Shown piece after piece: positions 27,345-34,921 of a DNA stretch of 64,000 bases. The first letter of the stretch is position 1. Each line of letters begins with the position of its first letter. The notes under the pieces were generated by a model. That model did no database searches. It saw only the letters and a program-made list of their open reading frames with translations, and was not told where the DNA came from. This stretch comes from Rhizobium sp. 007 (lineage in GTDB: Bacteria; Pseudomonadota; Alphaproteobacteria; Rhizobiales; Rhizobiaceae). A program made the translations under genes and the position numbers. The stretch is taken from contig NZ_CP064187.1 of the NCBI RefSeq assembly GCF_015353075.1, positions 682,001-746,000 on the forward strand, given 5' to 3'.

Positions 27345-27635
27345 ATAGTGGACTGCGCCCCTTTGGTGAGACAGCAATCGGTAACAGTTCTCCCGGCCGT
27401 GAATTGCGTCTGGTGTCTCTTGCCGCTGTTGCAAGAGCTTTTGCCACTGATAAAGGCCCTTGCGCGAAATCCCCAACTCGCGAGCAAGCTTGCTGACATT
27501 GGCGCCTGCAGCCATTCGCTGAACCGCTGCCAGCTTAACCTCGCGACTGAACCGCCGCCCAGGATCGTCCGTCCTCATTAGTCCTCCTAACGGAGAACTG
27601 TTACCATGCTTGTCTCAAAATCGGGGAGCACTACA
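27345..27635 (-). mobile_element. internally deleted insertion sequence (both ends, transposase start only)
   Basis: Inverted copies of TGAGACA..GCAT..GGTAACAGTTCTCC lie at 27367-27393 and 27592-27617; the inner GGTAACAGTTCTCC is identical for 14 bases. The similarity extends outwards to TAGTG-type ends near 27346 and 27635. Between them is only the start of a transposase gene (see next entry). The two ends have thus been joined by deletion of the middle, leaving a non-autonomous, MITE-like remnant of roughly 290 bases. I see no clear target duplication. Sequence outside the left end (27300-27344) may be another IS fragment. Confidence 0.75.
27367..27578 (-). pseudogene. transposase OrfA N-terminal fragment (IS3/IS66-type helix-turn-helix)
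   Basis: From ATG 27578, well placed after AGGAGG, the frame reads MRTDDPGRRFSREVKLAAVQ then RMAAGANVSKLARELGISRKGLYQWQKLL, a helix-turn-helix of the transposase_8 type. After about 61 residues it runs into the opposite terminal inverted repeat and continues only as read-through sequence across the tRNA gene. The remaining transposase is missing, so it is not functional alone but could be moved by a related intact element. Confidence 0.8.
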
Positions 27636-27690
27636 GTTTGGAAGTTGTTCCAGTCTGCATGTCTCGTCGTCGAAATAGCCAATGAAAGAA

Positions 27691-27712
27691 AAGGCAGCCT
27701 GCAGGCTGCCTT
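27691..27712 (-). terminator. terminator after the lipoprotein gene, possibly bidirectional
   Basis: A perfect 22-base palindrome built on AAGGCAGCCTG and its complement, flanked by T-rich sequence on the leftward side (TTTTCTTTC) and by TTTTCC on the rightward side. It lies 30 bases beyond the stop of the lipoprotein gene at 27743. Confidence 0.85.
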
Positions 27713-27742
27713 TTCCGCACTGATTCTAGCCGCGATACTCGA

Positions 27743-28153
27743 CTACTGAGCCGTTTCCGGCGCCAGAAACTCCGCACAATAGGACTTGCTGTTTTCGCCC
27801 GGGATGTCGCCGACTGTGCGGATGGAGCGGATGGTGTAGCTGGAATCGGCGGTGACTTCGGCCTGGCAGCGGAGATAGAGCGTGCGGGCGGCAGCGATCT
27901 GCTTGCCGCGCTTGCCGTTTTCGCCTTCGGCATATTTCGCCGGGACGCGGATCCTCTTGTAGCCGCCCTTCCAGGTATAGACGGTGGCCGAGCCGTTTTC
28001 GGTATCTGCGATCGGCGGGCCGTAGGCAGCGAAGAACTTGCCGGCCGACTGGCCGGTCCAGCGTGCGGAAATCGGATCGCCTGCAGAAGGAATGGTCGTG
28101 CAGCCGGCAAGCGCAATGGCAAGCCCGACCGCGGCAGTGGTGCGGAGTTTCAT
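27743..28153 (-). CDS. small lipoprotein, unknown function
   Basis: 136 residues. The signal peptide MKLRTTAAVGLAIALAGC ends in a lipobox with C18, so it is likely an outer-membrane or inner-membrane lipoprotein. The mature domain has GKFFAAYGPPIADTENGSATVYTWKGGYKRI and two further cysteines (LYLRCQAEV, SYCAEF) that may form a disulfide. This resembles short SmpA/OmlA-like rhizobial lipoproteins but I cannot name a function. A terminator follows at 27691. Confidence 0.82.
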   Translation of the reverse strand: MKLRTTAAVGLAIALAGCTTIPSAGDPISARWTGQSAGKFFAAYGPPIADTENGSATVYTWKGGYKRIRVPAKYAEGENGKRGKQIAAARTLYLRCQAEVTADSSYTIRSIRTVGDIPGENSKSYCAEFLAPETAQ

Positions 28154-28422
28154 CTAATCGTCCCTGAATTTGTCGCGCATTCGACGGCGGGAATCGCTGT
28201 CTGCCAACGGTTTCCGCTTGTCCCGTGGAGCGCTTTAGCGCGGAACCCGGTAAAAGAAAATTGCCCTGTCTTCGCAATGGCGAAATTTGCCGCGAGTGTG
28301 GCTTTTTGTTGCAGTTTTAGGCTGCGCCGGGCCCTGTCACCCCTCTGTCAAAAATGCGCCGGGTTTTGAAATTTGGTGCTTGCGCAATAAGATGGGCCGG
28401 TCTATAGAGGCGCCGCTGGTCA

Positions 28423-28499
28423 CGGAGTGTAGCGCAGTCTGGTAGCGCACCACGTTCGGGACGTGGGGGTCGAGTGTTCGAATCACTCCACTCCGACCA
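28423..28499 (+). tRNA. tRNA-Pro (anticodon CGG)
   Basis: Acceptor CGGAGTG pairs with CACTCCG, D arm GCGC..GCGC, anticodon stem CCACG/CGTGG with loop TTCGGGA (anticodon CGG), T arm GAGTG-TTCGAAT-CACTC, then A and encoded CCA. Reads CCG. CTTGCG around 28379 and CTATAG around 28402 are plausible promoter elements. Confidence 0.97.
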
Positions 28500-28601
28500 G
28501 TCGATTTTCCCGAATTTCCCTGATCCCGGGCGAGTATTTGCGCCGCACACTGCGTGCAGCGATCCGGTTGCGCCAGATGCGTAACGCGCGCCTCGACACG
28601 G

Positions 28602-28626
28602 CAAGAAAAAGGGGCCGTCCGGCCCC
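28602..28626 (-). terminator. rho-independent terminator of the cysHDN operon
   Basis: On the minus strand GGGGCCG and CGGCCCC form a seven-base stem with a two-base loop (28611-28626), followed by TTTTTCTTGC. It stands 11 bases after the cysN stop codon. Confidence 0.88.
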
Positions 28627-28636
28627 ATCTTCAGTC

Positions 28637-30121
28637 TCAGATATCGCTTGCGGCGTTTTTCCAGAGTTCCGCCGCTTCCGCTGCGGTCATCCGGTGCACA
28701 TGCGCCTCGTCGCGGCGGGTTGCGAAGATCTCGCTCGCCATAATCTGCTCGGCGAGGTCGGCGGGAAGCGAGAGGATGACGCGCGCGTCACCGGTGTGAA
28801 GTCCGCCGAGTTCCGAGCGCTTGCCGGTCACCATGCCGCCGGCGACCGTATTGTTGGTGTCCGGGTCGATGAGGATGAAGGAGCCGGAGGAGCGGTTCTG
28901 CTCATAAGGATCGAAGATCGCCGCTTCATCGAAGGCGAGGCGCACTTTGCCGATGGCATTCATGTAAAGCCGCTCGGCCACGTTCCAGGCGCCCGTCTTC
29001 AGCTCCAACTGGCTGAGGGGCTGCACCTGGACGCGCTGGCGGCGGCTGCCGCTCTTCAGCCAGTAGCGCTTACCGGCCTCGATGCCTTCCGGCTGCAGCG
29101 CCACGATCTGCGCGTCGAAGGCAAGGCCGACCTGCGGCTGGCTGTCGATCGAGACGATCATGTCGCCGCGCGCGACGTCCACCTGTCGGTCGAGCACGAG
29201 GGTAATTGCGTCGCCCGCGACGGCCGCGTTGCGCACGAGGTCGAAGGTGACGATCTTGGAAACATTGGCGACCATGCCCGATGGCAGGATCATGACGCTG
29301 TCGCCCGGCTTCACCGAACCGCCGGCAACGGTGCCTTGATAGCCACGGAAGCTTTCGCCGGGACGCGACACGCGCTGCACTGAGAGACGGAAGCCGACGG
29401 TTTGCGACGAGCGCACCGTGGCAAGCTCCAGCGTCTCGACCAGCGTCGGTCCCGAGTACCAGGGCATGGCGGCCTGGCCGGAATAGACGACGTTTTCACC
29501 CTTCAGCGCCGACATCGGGATCGCGGTGATCTGCTTGACGCCGAGCGACAGGGCGAATTCCTTGAACTCGTGCGTGACCTTCTCGAATCCGGCGCGGTCG
29601 TAGCCGGTCAGGTCGATCTTGTTGACGGCAAGCACGAACTGCTTGATGCCGAGCAGCGAGGCGATCGTCGCGTGGCGTCGCGTCTGCTCGAGGATGCCGG
29701 CGCGGGCATCGACGAGCAGCACGGCAAGATCGGCGGTCGAAGCGCCGGTTGCCATGTTACGGGTGTACTGTTCGTGGCCGGGCGTGTCGGCGACGATGAA
29801 GGCGCGCCTGTCGGTCTGGAAATAGCGATAGGCGACATCGATGGTGATGCCCTGTTCGCGCTCCGCCTGCAGGCCGTCCAGAAGCAGTGCGAAGTCGGGC
29901 AGGCCGAGATCGTTTTGCTTGCCGGTGGAATCGCGCTGGAGCGTCGCCGCCTGGTCTTCCTTGACGGCCTTGGTGTCCCAGAGCAACCGGCCGATCAGCG
30001 TGGATTTGCCGTCGTCGACGCTGCCGCAGGTGATGAGGCGCAACGGCCGCGTGTCGCGCGTGGCCTTCAGCGGCTCGGCGGCAGGCAAGGCGATGGCGGT
30101 TGCAGGTGCTGCTGCAGTCAT
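28637..30121 (-). CDS. cysN: sulfate adenylyltransferase subunit 1 (GTPase)
   Basis: 494 residues from ATG 30121, one base after the cysD stop and ten bases after GAAGGA; an in-frame GTG at 30139 is less likely. The EF-Tu-like GTPase shows GSVDDGKSTLIGRLL (G1), DTPGHEQYTRNM (G3) and NKIDL (G4). It couples GTP hydrolysis to APS formation by CysD. There is no fused APS-kinase domain, so the product is suited to direct APS reduction by the CysH in this operon. Last gene of cysH-cysD-cysN. Confidence 0.96.
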   Translation of the reverse strand: MTAAAPATAIALPAAEPLKATRDTRPLRLITCGSVDDGKSTLIGRLLWDTKAVKEDQAATLQRDSTGKQNDLGLPDFALLLDGLQAEREQGITIDVAYRYFQTDRRAFIVADTPGHEQYTRNMATGASTADLAVLLVDARAGILEQTRRHATIASLLGIKQFVLAVNKIDLTGYDRAGFEKVTHEFKEFALSLGVKQITAIPMSALKGENVVYSGQAAMPWYSGPTLVETLELATVRSSQTVGFRLSVQRVSRPGESFRGYQGTVAGGSVKPGDSVMILPSGMVANVSKIVTFDLVRNAAVAGDAITLVLDRQVDVARGDMIVSIDSQPQVGLAFDAQIVALQPEGIEAGKRYWLKSGSRRQRVQVQPLSQLELKTGAWNVAERLYMNAIGKVRLAFDEAAIFDPYEQNRSSGSFILIDPDTNNTVAGGMVTGKRSELGGLHTGDARVILSLPADLAEQIMASEIFATRRDEAHVHRMTAAEAAELWKNAASDI

Positions 30122-30122
30122 C

Positions 30123-31076
30123 TCAGAAATATCCTTCACGCTTCTTCTTTTCCATGGAGCCGGACTGGTCGCGGTCGATGGCGCGGCCCTGGCGCTCGGA
30201 AACGGTTGCGATTTCCAGCTCCGCTATGACGTCTTCAAGGGTGGTGGCGGTGGAGCGGATGGCACCCGTCAGCGGGAAATCGCCAAGGGTGCGGAAACGG
30301 ATCATGCCTTCCCGGCGGACTTCGCCGGGAAGGAGTTCCAACCGCGGGTCTTCCGCAAGGATCATCATGCCGTCGCGCTCAACGTAGGGGCGCTTCTTCG
30401 CATAGTAGAGCGGCACCAGCGGAATGTCTTCGGCCTGGATGTAGCGCCAGATATCGACTTCGGTCCAGTTCGACAGCGGGAAGGCGCGCACGCTCTCGCC
30501 CTTGCGGATCTGGCCGTTGTAGATGTTCCAGAGCTCGGGCCGCTGGTTGCGCGGATCCCAGCGGTGGTCCGGCGTGCGGAAGGAATAGATGCGTTCCTTG
30601 GCGCGGCTTGCCTCCTCGTCGCGGCGCGCGCCGCCGAAGGCTGCGTCGAACTGTCCGGCGTCGAGCGCTTGGCGCAGCCCCTCGGTCTTCATGATGTCGG
30701 TGAAGGTCGCGGAGCCGTGGCTGAAGGGTGTGATTCCTTCTGCGGCGCCGCGCGGATTGATGTGCTCGACCAGGTCCAGGTCATACTTCTTCGCGGTCTC
30801 GTCGCGAAAGGCGATCATCTCCTGGAATTTCCAGCCGGTGTTCACATGCAGCAGCGGGAAGGGCACGCGGCCCGGATAAAAAGCCTTACGTGCCAGATGC
30901 AGCAGCACCGACGAGTCCTTTCCGATCGAATAGAGCATCACCGGACGCTCGAATTCGGCCGCAACCTCGCGGAAGATATGGATGGACTCGTTTTCCAGAG
31001 CCTTCAGGTGCGGATCGAGCGGCGGCTTGGCGCTCTGTGGATTGTTGAGTTCCGTATCCGGACGGCTATCGGGCAT
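30123..31076 (-). CDS. cysD: sulfate adenylyltransferase subunit 2
   Basis: 317 residues. The PP-loop pyrophosphatase-type motif is [18 protein letters not shown] (about 49-66), and [31 protein letters not shown] near the C terminus is diagnostic for CysD. With CysN it makes adenosine 5'-phosphosulfate from sulfate and ATP. It lies between cysH, from which it is separated by a 160-base gap holding a palindromic repeat, and cysN. Confidence 0.97.
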   Translation of the reverse strand: MPDSRPDTELNNPQSAKPPLDPHLKALENESIHIFREVAAEFERPVMLYSIGKDSSVLLHLARKAFYPGRVPFPLLHVNTGWKFQEMIAFRDETAKKYDLDLVEHINPRGAAEGITPFSHGSATFTDIMKTEGLRQALDAGQFDAAFGGARRDEEASRAKERIYSFRTPDHRWDPRNQRPELWNIYNGQIRKGESVRAFPLSNWTEVDIWRYIQAEDIPLVPLYYAKKRPYVERDGMMILAEDPRLELLPGEVRREGMIRFRTLGDFPLTGAIRSTATTLEDVIAELEIATVSERQGRAIDRDQSGSMEKKKREGYF

Positions 31077-31116
31077 TTCCTACTCCAGACTTTCGATCAT
31101 TGGCAAGGACGCATTT

Positions 31117-31199
31117 GCCCCTCACCCCAATGCCGCGCTCGGCGGCTCGTTTTCCGTCCCCTCGCCCCGCTTGCGGGGAGAGGGCTAGGGGTGAGGGGC
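31117..31199. repeat. GC-rich palindromic intergenic repeat between cysH and cysD
   Basis: Perfect 12-base outer arms GCCCCTCACCCC (31117-31128) and GGGGTGAGGGGC (31188-31199), with an inner stem CCCTCGCCCCGC / GCGGGGAGAGGG around a TT loop (about 31158-31184). Same family as 396-476. Lying inside an operon, its RNA would fold strongly and could affect cysD/cysN message levels. Confidence 0.8.
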
Positions 31200-31234
31200 C
31201 TTGCAGTCCGGCCCGTCAAACTCACCCTACCTGG

Positions 31235-31975
31235 CTATCGTGCTGCAACCGCTGTCGCCTCTTCGCCGACATGCAGGCCGCATTCGCGCTTTTCATCCTG
31301 TTCCCACCACCAGCGGCCGGCGCGCTCCGGCTCGCCGGGCTTGATGGCGCGCGTGCACGGCTCGCAGCCGATAGAAGGGTAGCCGCGGGCATGCAGCGGA
31401 TTAACCGGCACGCTATTGTCGGCGACGTAGGACTTGATTGTCTCGATATCCCAGTCGGCAAGCGGATTGATCTTCAGGAGGTGCCGTTCGGCGTCATATT
31501 CCGCAAAAGGCGTTTCCGCGCGGTTGGCGGACTGACCGCGGCGCAGCCCGGTGATCCAGATCGTTGCGCCTGCCAGCGCCCGCGCAAGCGGCTTGAGCTT
31601 GCGCACGCCACAACAGGCATGCCTGGCTTCGACGCTCTCGTAAAAGCCGTTCATGCCGTATTTCGCCGCATAGGCGTCGATATCGGCCTGCTCTGGCTCG
31701 TAGCGGGTGATGTGGAGGTCGTACTGGCTTTCGGTTTCGTCGATCAGCGCCAGCGTCTCGGGGAAGAGGCGGCCGGTCTGCAGCGTTACGACGTCGATCG
31801 GTAGGCGATGATTGCCGATTTCGGCGGTGATCACCTGGTCTTCGATACCAAGCGATGTCGTGAAGACGACTCTTACGTCTAGGCCGGCGACAAACGACAG
31901 ACGTTCGGCCAGGCTCAAGGTCGCAAGTTTCGCATTCAGCGTTTCCGCTTCTTCGATGATATTGACAACAGTCAT
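31235..31975 (-). CDS. cysH: assimilatory adenylyl-sulfate (APS) reductase
   Basis: 246 residues from ATG 31975 (MTVVNIIEEAETLNAKL); upstream in-frame sequence is not conserved-looking. Reduces APS to sulfite with thioredoxin. The [4Fe-4S]-binding cysteines C121-C122 (HACCGVRK) and C204/C207 (IGCEPC) are present, which marks the APS-type rather than the PAPS-type enzyme; the catalytic cysteine is C232 in the C-terminal KRECGLH. First gene of the sulfate assimilation operon, divergent from the Rrf2 regulator. Confidence 0.96.
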   Translation of the reverse strand: MTVVNIIEEAETLNAKLATLSLAERLSFVAGLDVRVVFTTSLGIEDQVITAEIGNHRLPIDVVTLQTGRLFPETLALIDETESQYDLHITRYEPEQADIDAYAAKYGMNGFYESVEARHACCGVRKLKPLARALAGATIWITGLRRGQSANRAETPFAEYDAERHLLKINPLADWDIETIKSYVADNSVPVNPLHARGYPSIGCEPCTRAIKPGEPERAGRWWWEQDEKRECGLHVGEEATAVAAR

Positions 31976-32397
31976 GGGAAACCCTGTCCTCGATGTTGGC
32001 CGGAGTATCGCAGCTTGAGGGCAGATCGCACAGAAAAACGGATTTCGAAAGCGGCGCATACGGGAGCAAATATCTCTCCGAAGCCGCTGCAATGCAGAAA
32101 AGCAGCCGCGTCAGGCCAGCAATCTGTCGAGGCTGTTTTAATCTCTATAAGATTAGTAGGGTTACACGCTGCCTGTCAATTCGAAATCTGAAGTGATGTC
32201 GAAAAAGATGCAGGAAGCGCAATTCCAGCGTAGAGTTCTGTCCGTTGGCCGGGCAAGAAAAACAAGGCCAAAATGCTTGTCTTCCAAGGCTTTCGCGGGC
32301 GCGTTCAAATTCCGTTCATGCTGGCTGTGCAATAGGAGATAGGTAGCTTGTGAAGTGGTGCGGCACGTCGCATCGCTCGTGTGTGTGACGGTCCAAA
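31976..32397. promoter_or_regulatory. 422-base divergent control region between cysH and the Rrf2 gene
   Basis: No convincing gene lies here. At 32142-32162 the sequence CTCTATAAGATTAGTAGGG gives, on the cysH strand, CCCTACTAATCTTATAGAG, an AT-rich stretch with partial symmetry (CTA..TAG) of the kind bound by Rrf2 regulators of cysteine genes. That it is the site for the adjacent regulator is inference from position. I saw no SAM-type riboswitch fold. Confidence 0.3.
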
Positions 32398-32844
32398 ATG
32401 ATTACGCAGAAAGCAAAATACGCGCTCCGGGCGCTGACGGTACTGGCGGAAGCCGATGCCGGCGAGCCCGTCATGATTTCGGACATCGCAGCGCAGCAGA
32501 AAATTCCGAAGAAGTTCCTCGAGCAGATCCTGCTCGATCTTAAGCATCAGGGCATCGTCGCGAGCCGACGTGGCAAGGCGGGCGGCTATCTGCTGTTGAA
32601 GCCCGCCGACATGATCACCTTCGGCGAAATTTTGCGCATCGTCGACGGCCCGATCGCGCCGCTCCCATGCCTTTCGATCACCGCTTATCGCAAGTGCGAC
32701 GATTGCGACGGCGAGCAGACCTGCAAAATCCGCAGCGTCTTCGCCAAAGTTGCGGATGCAACGCGGAAGGTGCTGTTCTCGACGACGATCGCCGACGCGG
32801 TCGCGCCGGCAAAAGGCGCAGAGGTCACCCGCCTTCTCGCCTGA
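32398..32844 (+). CDS. Rrf2-family transcriptional regulator with four cysteines
   Basis: 148 residues. Winged helix about 1-75 (MITQKAKYALRALTVLAEA, IPKKFLEQILLDLKHQGIV, SRRGKAGGYLL). Four cysteines C91, C100, C103 and C109 lie in the sensor loop as C-x8-C-x2-C-x5-C, a spacing different from the C-x5-C-x5-C of IscR, so an iron-sulfur or other thiol-linked signal is possible. It differs from RirA. Its place opposite cysHDN suggests it controls sulfate assimilation in response to cysteine or iron-sulfur status. Confidence 0.88.
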   Translation: MITQKAKYALRALTVLAEADAGEPVMISDIAAQQKIPKKFLEQILLDLKHQGIVASRRGKAGGYLLLKPADMITFGEILRIVDGPIAPLPCLSITAYRKCDDCDGEQTCKIRSVFAKVADATRKVLFSTTIADAVAPAKGAEVTRLLA

Positions 32845-32983
32845 CGGGCGGCTTCTTCCCTTTCCATAGACAGCCGAAGGTTCGCGAAATCATCTCCCTG
32901 CTTCAAGATTTGGTGAAAAGCCTTTCAAAGCCGCCGGCATGCGCCAGTTCGGACCTGTTCGGAAAAGGGCAGGGAGAACTGAA

Positions 32984-33370
32984 ATGCGTGTCTTATCCAC
33001 AAAGCAGATCGTCTTGAGCGCGGCCCTCGCGGCAGCTTTCGCGACCGGCGCTGCGGCGCATCACGGCTGGTCATGGGCCGAGGCCGAGCAGATGGAGTTG
33101 AGGGGGACGATCCAGAAGATTTCCATGGGCGGCCCGCATCCCGCGCTTGACGTTGCGACCGCCGATGACGGCGTGTGGCGCGTCGAACTCGGCAATCCGC
33201 GCCAGACGGAGCGCTCCGGCTTCGTCGAGGGCTCGGCGAAGAACGGCGATCCGATCGTTGCGATCGGAAACCGTTCGCTGGATCGGAATGAAAAGCGCAT
33301 GAAGGCCGTGCGAATCACGGTCGGCGAGAAGCGCTACGATATCTATCCCGACCGAATCCAGACGAATTGA
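32984..33370 (+). CDS. secreted DUF6152-like protein
   Basis: 128 residues from ATG 32984 with AGGGAGA about nine bases upstream. A signal peptide ends near TGAAAHH (about 27), after which comes AHHGWSWAEAEQMELRGTIQKISMGGPHPALDVATADDGVWRVELG, the start of the DUF6152 beta-barrel-like domain of periplasmic proteins. The two histidines at the mature N terminus could bind metal, perhaps copper, but this is speculation. The next gene starts four bases after its stop, so the pair is an operon. Confidence 0.82.
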   Translation: MRVLSTKQIVLSAALAAAFATGAAAHHGWSWAEAEQMELRGTIQKISMGGPHPALDVATADDGVWRVELGNPRQTERSGFVEGSAKNGDPIVAIGNRSLDRNEKRMKAVRITVGEKRYDIYPDRIQTN

Positions 33371-33374
33371 CCGC

Positions 33375-33851
33375 ATGGCGATCGAACTTCTGGAATGGCT
33401 TGCCACAACGCCGCTCGCCGCAGGGTTGCGGCGTTCAGCGCTGCTTTACATGTTCGTCAATGCTTCGCATATCCTGTCTATCGGTTTGCTGCTCGGCGCC
33501 ATCCTGCCGCTCGATCTCAGGTTGATGGGCTTCTTTCCGTTGGTCCCGCTTTCGGTGGTCGGACCATTCCTGTCGCGCGCAGCGGCGGTCGGTTTGACGG
33601 CGGCGATCGTCACAGGCTTCTGCCTCTTCAGCGTCCGGCCGATGGAATATGCCGGAAACCCAGCATTTTTGGCAAAGATCGGATTGCTGGCAGTGGGCGT
33701 TGCCAATGCCGCCATCGTGCATGCCAGGGACAGCTGGCGAAAGGCGATTGCCGGAGTGGTCGTTGCAGCGAGCTTGCGCATTGCAGCCATGGTTTCGGCG
33801 GCGGTATGGATTACCGCTCTCATCGCCGGGCGGTGGATCGGTTTCATATAG
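33375..33851 (+). CDS. small integral membrane protein (DUF2214/DUF6644-like)
   Basis: 158 residues with four or five hydrophobic segments (about 24-45, 55-83, 97-113, 122-153). A histidine in the first span (NASHILSIGLLLG) is a typical heme- or metal-ligand position in the small membrane proteins that accompany DUF6152 proteins. Function unknown. It is the second gene of the pair beginning at 32984, and the pair looks like a soluble-membrane partnership in the envelope. Confidence 0.8.
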   Translation: MAIELLEWLATTPLAAGLRRSALLYMFVNASHILSIGLLLGAILPLDLRLMGFFPLVPLSVVGPFLSRAAAVGLTAAIVTGFCLFSVRPMEYAGNPAFLAKIGLLAVGVANAAIVHARDSWRKAIAGVVVAASLRIAAMVSAAVWITALIAGRWIGFI

Positions 33852-33870
33852 TCTTGATTGCGTGCGTAAG

Positions 33871-33900
33871 GTGATATATGCATATATATATCATATATAA
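33871..33900 (+). promoter_or_regulatory. AT-rich palindromic operator and promoter of vapBC
   Basis: TGATATAT (33872-33879) and ATATATCA (33886-33893) are perfect arms, with ATATATGCATATAT (33874-33887) itself a palindrome; a further ATATATAA overlaps the putative -10. It sits directly before the ribosome site AGGAG of the antitoxin gene. VapBC complexes normally bind such dyads to repress themselves. Confidence 0.65.
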
Positions 33901-33909
33901 AGGAGCGTT

Positions 33910-34125
33910 ATGCGTATCCTGGTCGATATCGTCGAATCCGAGTTGAAGGCGCTGGATAAGATGGCGAAGAGCGAGAAGGTTTCCCGCGCTTCGCTCATCC
34001 GCAAAGCTGTCAACGATTTTCTGGATCGTCATGATCGGACAAAAGAGGCAGAAGCTTTCGGGCTCTGGGGTAATAGAAAGATCGATGGGCTCGAATACCA
34101 GGATAAAGTTCGAAGCGAATGGTGA
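33910..34125 (+). CDS. ribbon-helix-helix antitoxin (VapB-like)
   Basis: 71 residues. N-terminal ribbon-helix-helix: MRILVDIVESELKALDKMAKSEKVSRASLIRKAVNDFLD (about 1-39), a CopG-type DNA-binding fold; the tail (about 45-71) with EAFGLWGNRKIDGLEYQDKVRSEW is the toxin-neutralising segment. AGGAG lies six bases before the ATG. Its end overlaps the PIN toxin gene by seven bases, the normal arrangement of a vapBC module. The AT-rich operator upstream fits autoregulation. Confidence 0.9.
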   Translation: MRILVDIVESELKALDKMAKSEKVSRASLIRKAVNDFLDRHDRTKEAEAFGLWGNRKIDGLEYQDKVRSEW

Positions 34126-34484
34126 AAGCGCTCTTCGATACGAACATCCTTATCGACTATCTCAACGCCATACCGGAAGCCCGCGACGAGCTTGACCGCT
34201 ATGGACGCCGTGCCATCAGCGTCGTCACTTGGATGGAGGTGTTGATTGGCGCTGATCCCGACGTCGAAGCAGCGACGCGAAGCTTCTTGAATAACTTCCA
34301 GATCATCGCGGTTGATAATGCGATAGCGGAAGGCGCTGTTCGCTTAAGACAGCACCACCGGATCAACTTGCCGGACGCGATAATCTGGTCGACCGCCGAT
34401 GCGCATGCGTTGCTCCTGGTGACGCGCAACACCAAGGACTTTCCGGCGGATAATCCTGGAATCCGCGTCCCATATCTGCGTTGA
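34119..34484 (+). CDS. PIN-domain ribonuclease toxin (VapC-like)
   Basis: 121 residues. The PIN acidic residues are all visible: D7 (LFDTNILIDYL), E40 (VTWMEVLIG), D86 (NLPDAIIWSTA) and D107 (RNTKDF). VapC toxins cut tRNA or rRNA and halt translation when the antitoxin is degraded. The frame is complete, so this module appears intact, unlike mntA-hepT at 10 kb. Overlaps the antitoxin gene. Confidence 0.92.
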   Translation: MVKALFDTNILIDYLNAIPEARDELDRYGRRAISVVTWMEVLIGADPDVEAATRSFLNNFQIIAVDNAIAEGAVRLRQHHRINLPDAIIWSTADAHALLLVTRNTKDFPADNPGIRVPYLR

Positions 34485-34921
34485 TTTGAGGACGTCAAAA
34501 AAAGACGGCTAAATTGCATCGCAATTGCAACGCATGCGGTCCCATGAAAACCGCGTCCCTTCCGTCGCTTCGCTTCGAACCGGTCGTTCCATCGGCTCTG
34601 CCGCTACGTCGTCCTGTTCGAGATAGAGGGGCGATCACGCCGTGACGGTGCTCGCCGTGCGCCACCAACGCAAGGAAGACGATCACTGAACTTGTGCGAA
34701 GGCCGAGGTTTGCGGATGCCCACGCTGTTTCTGCTTTTGAAGTTGTTGCGTTCGATCATGAAAATAGCCGAGCGCGCGGTGCATCTGGCAGCTTCATCAC
34801 ATGAAACTGCCAGGTGCCACCATCGGGGCAACTGCGGATATCCAGTCGATTGATATCGGGCAATAGGCGCGAACACCGTCCCACGAGACTGCTGGGCATT
34901 CGTGTGCCCTACCAGCTCTGA
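34485..34921. other. 437-base gene-poor region
   Basis: Between vapC and betA I find no believable gene; frames here have no family features and start codons lack ribosome sites. A hairpin with near-perfect 11-base arms, GGCAGCTTCAT / ATGAAACTGCC, lies at 34789-34813 without a T-run. The region may be debris left by insertion of the vapBC cassette. Confidence 0.5.

Noticed and set aside
26907..27578. 223-codon minus-strand frame starting with a transposase-like helix-turn-helix
   Set aside because: Only the first 61 codons are real transposase sequence; the rest reads through an IS end, a tRNA gene and the cupin gene.
31976..32397. SAM riboswitch upstream of cysH
   Set aside because: I looked for paired stems and conserved loops of SAM-type riboswitches and found none; these are usually before met genes in this group.
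34604..34876. 90-codon minus-strand frame between vapC and betA
   Set aside because: No ribosome site, atypical composition and no family features.
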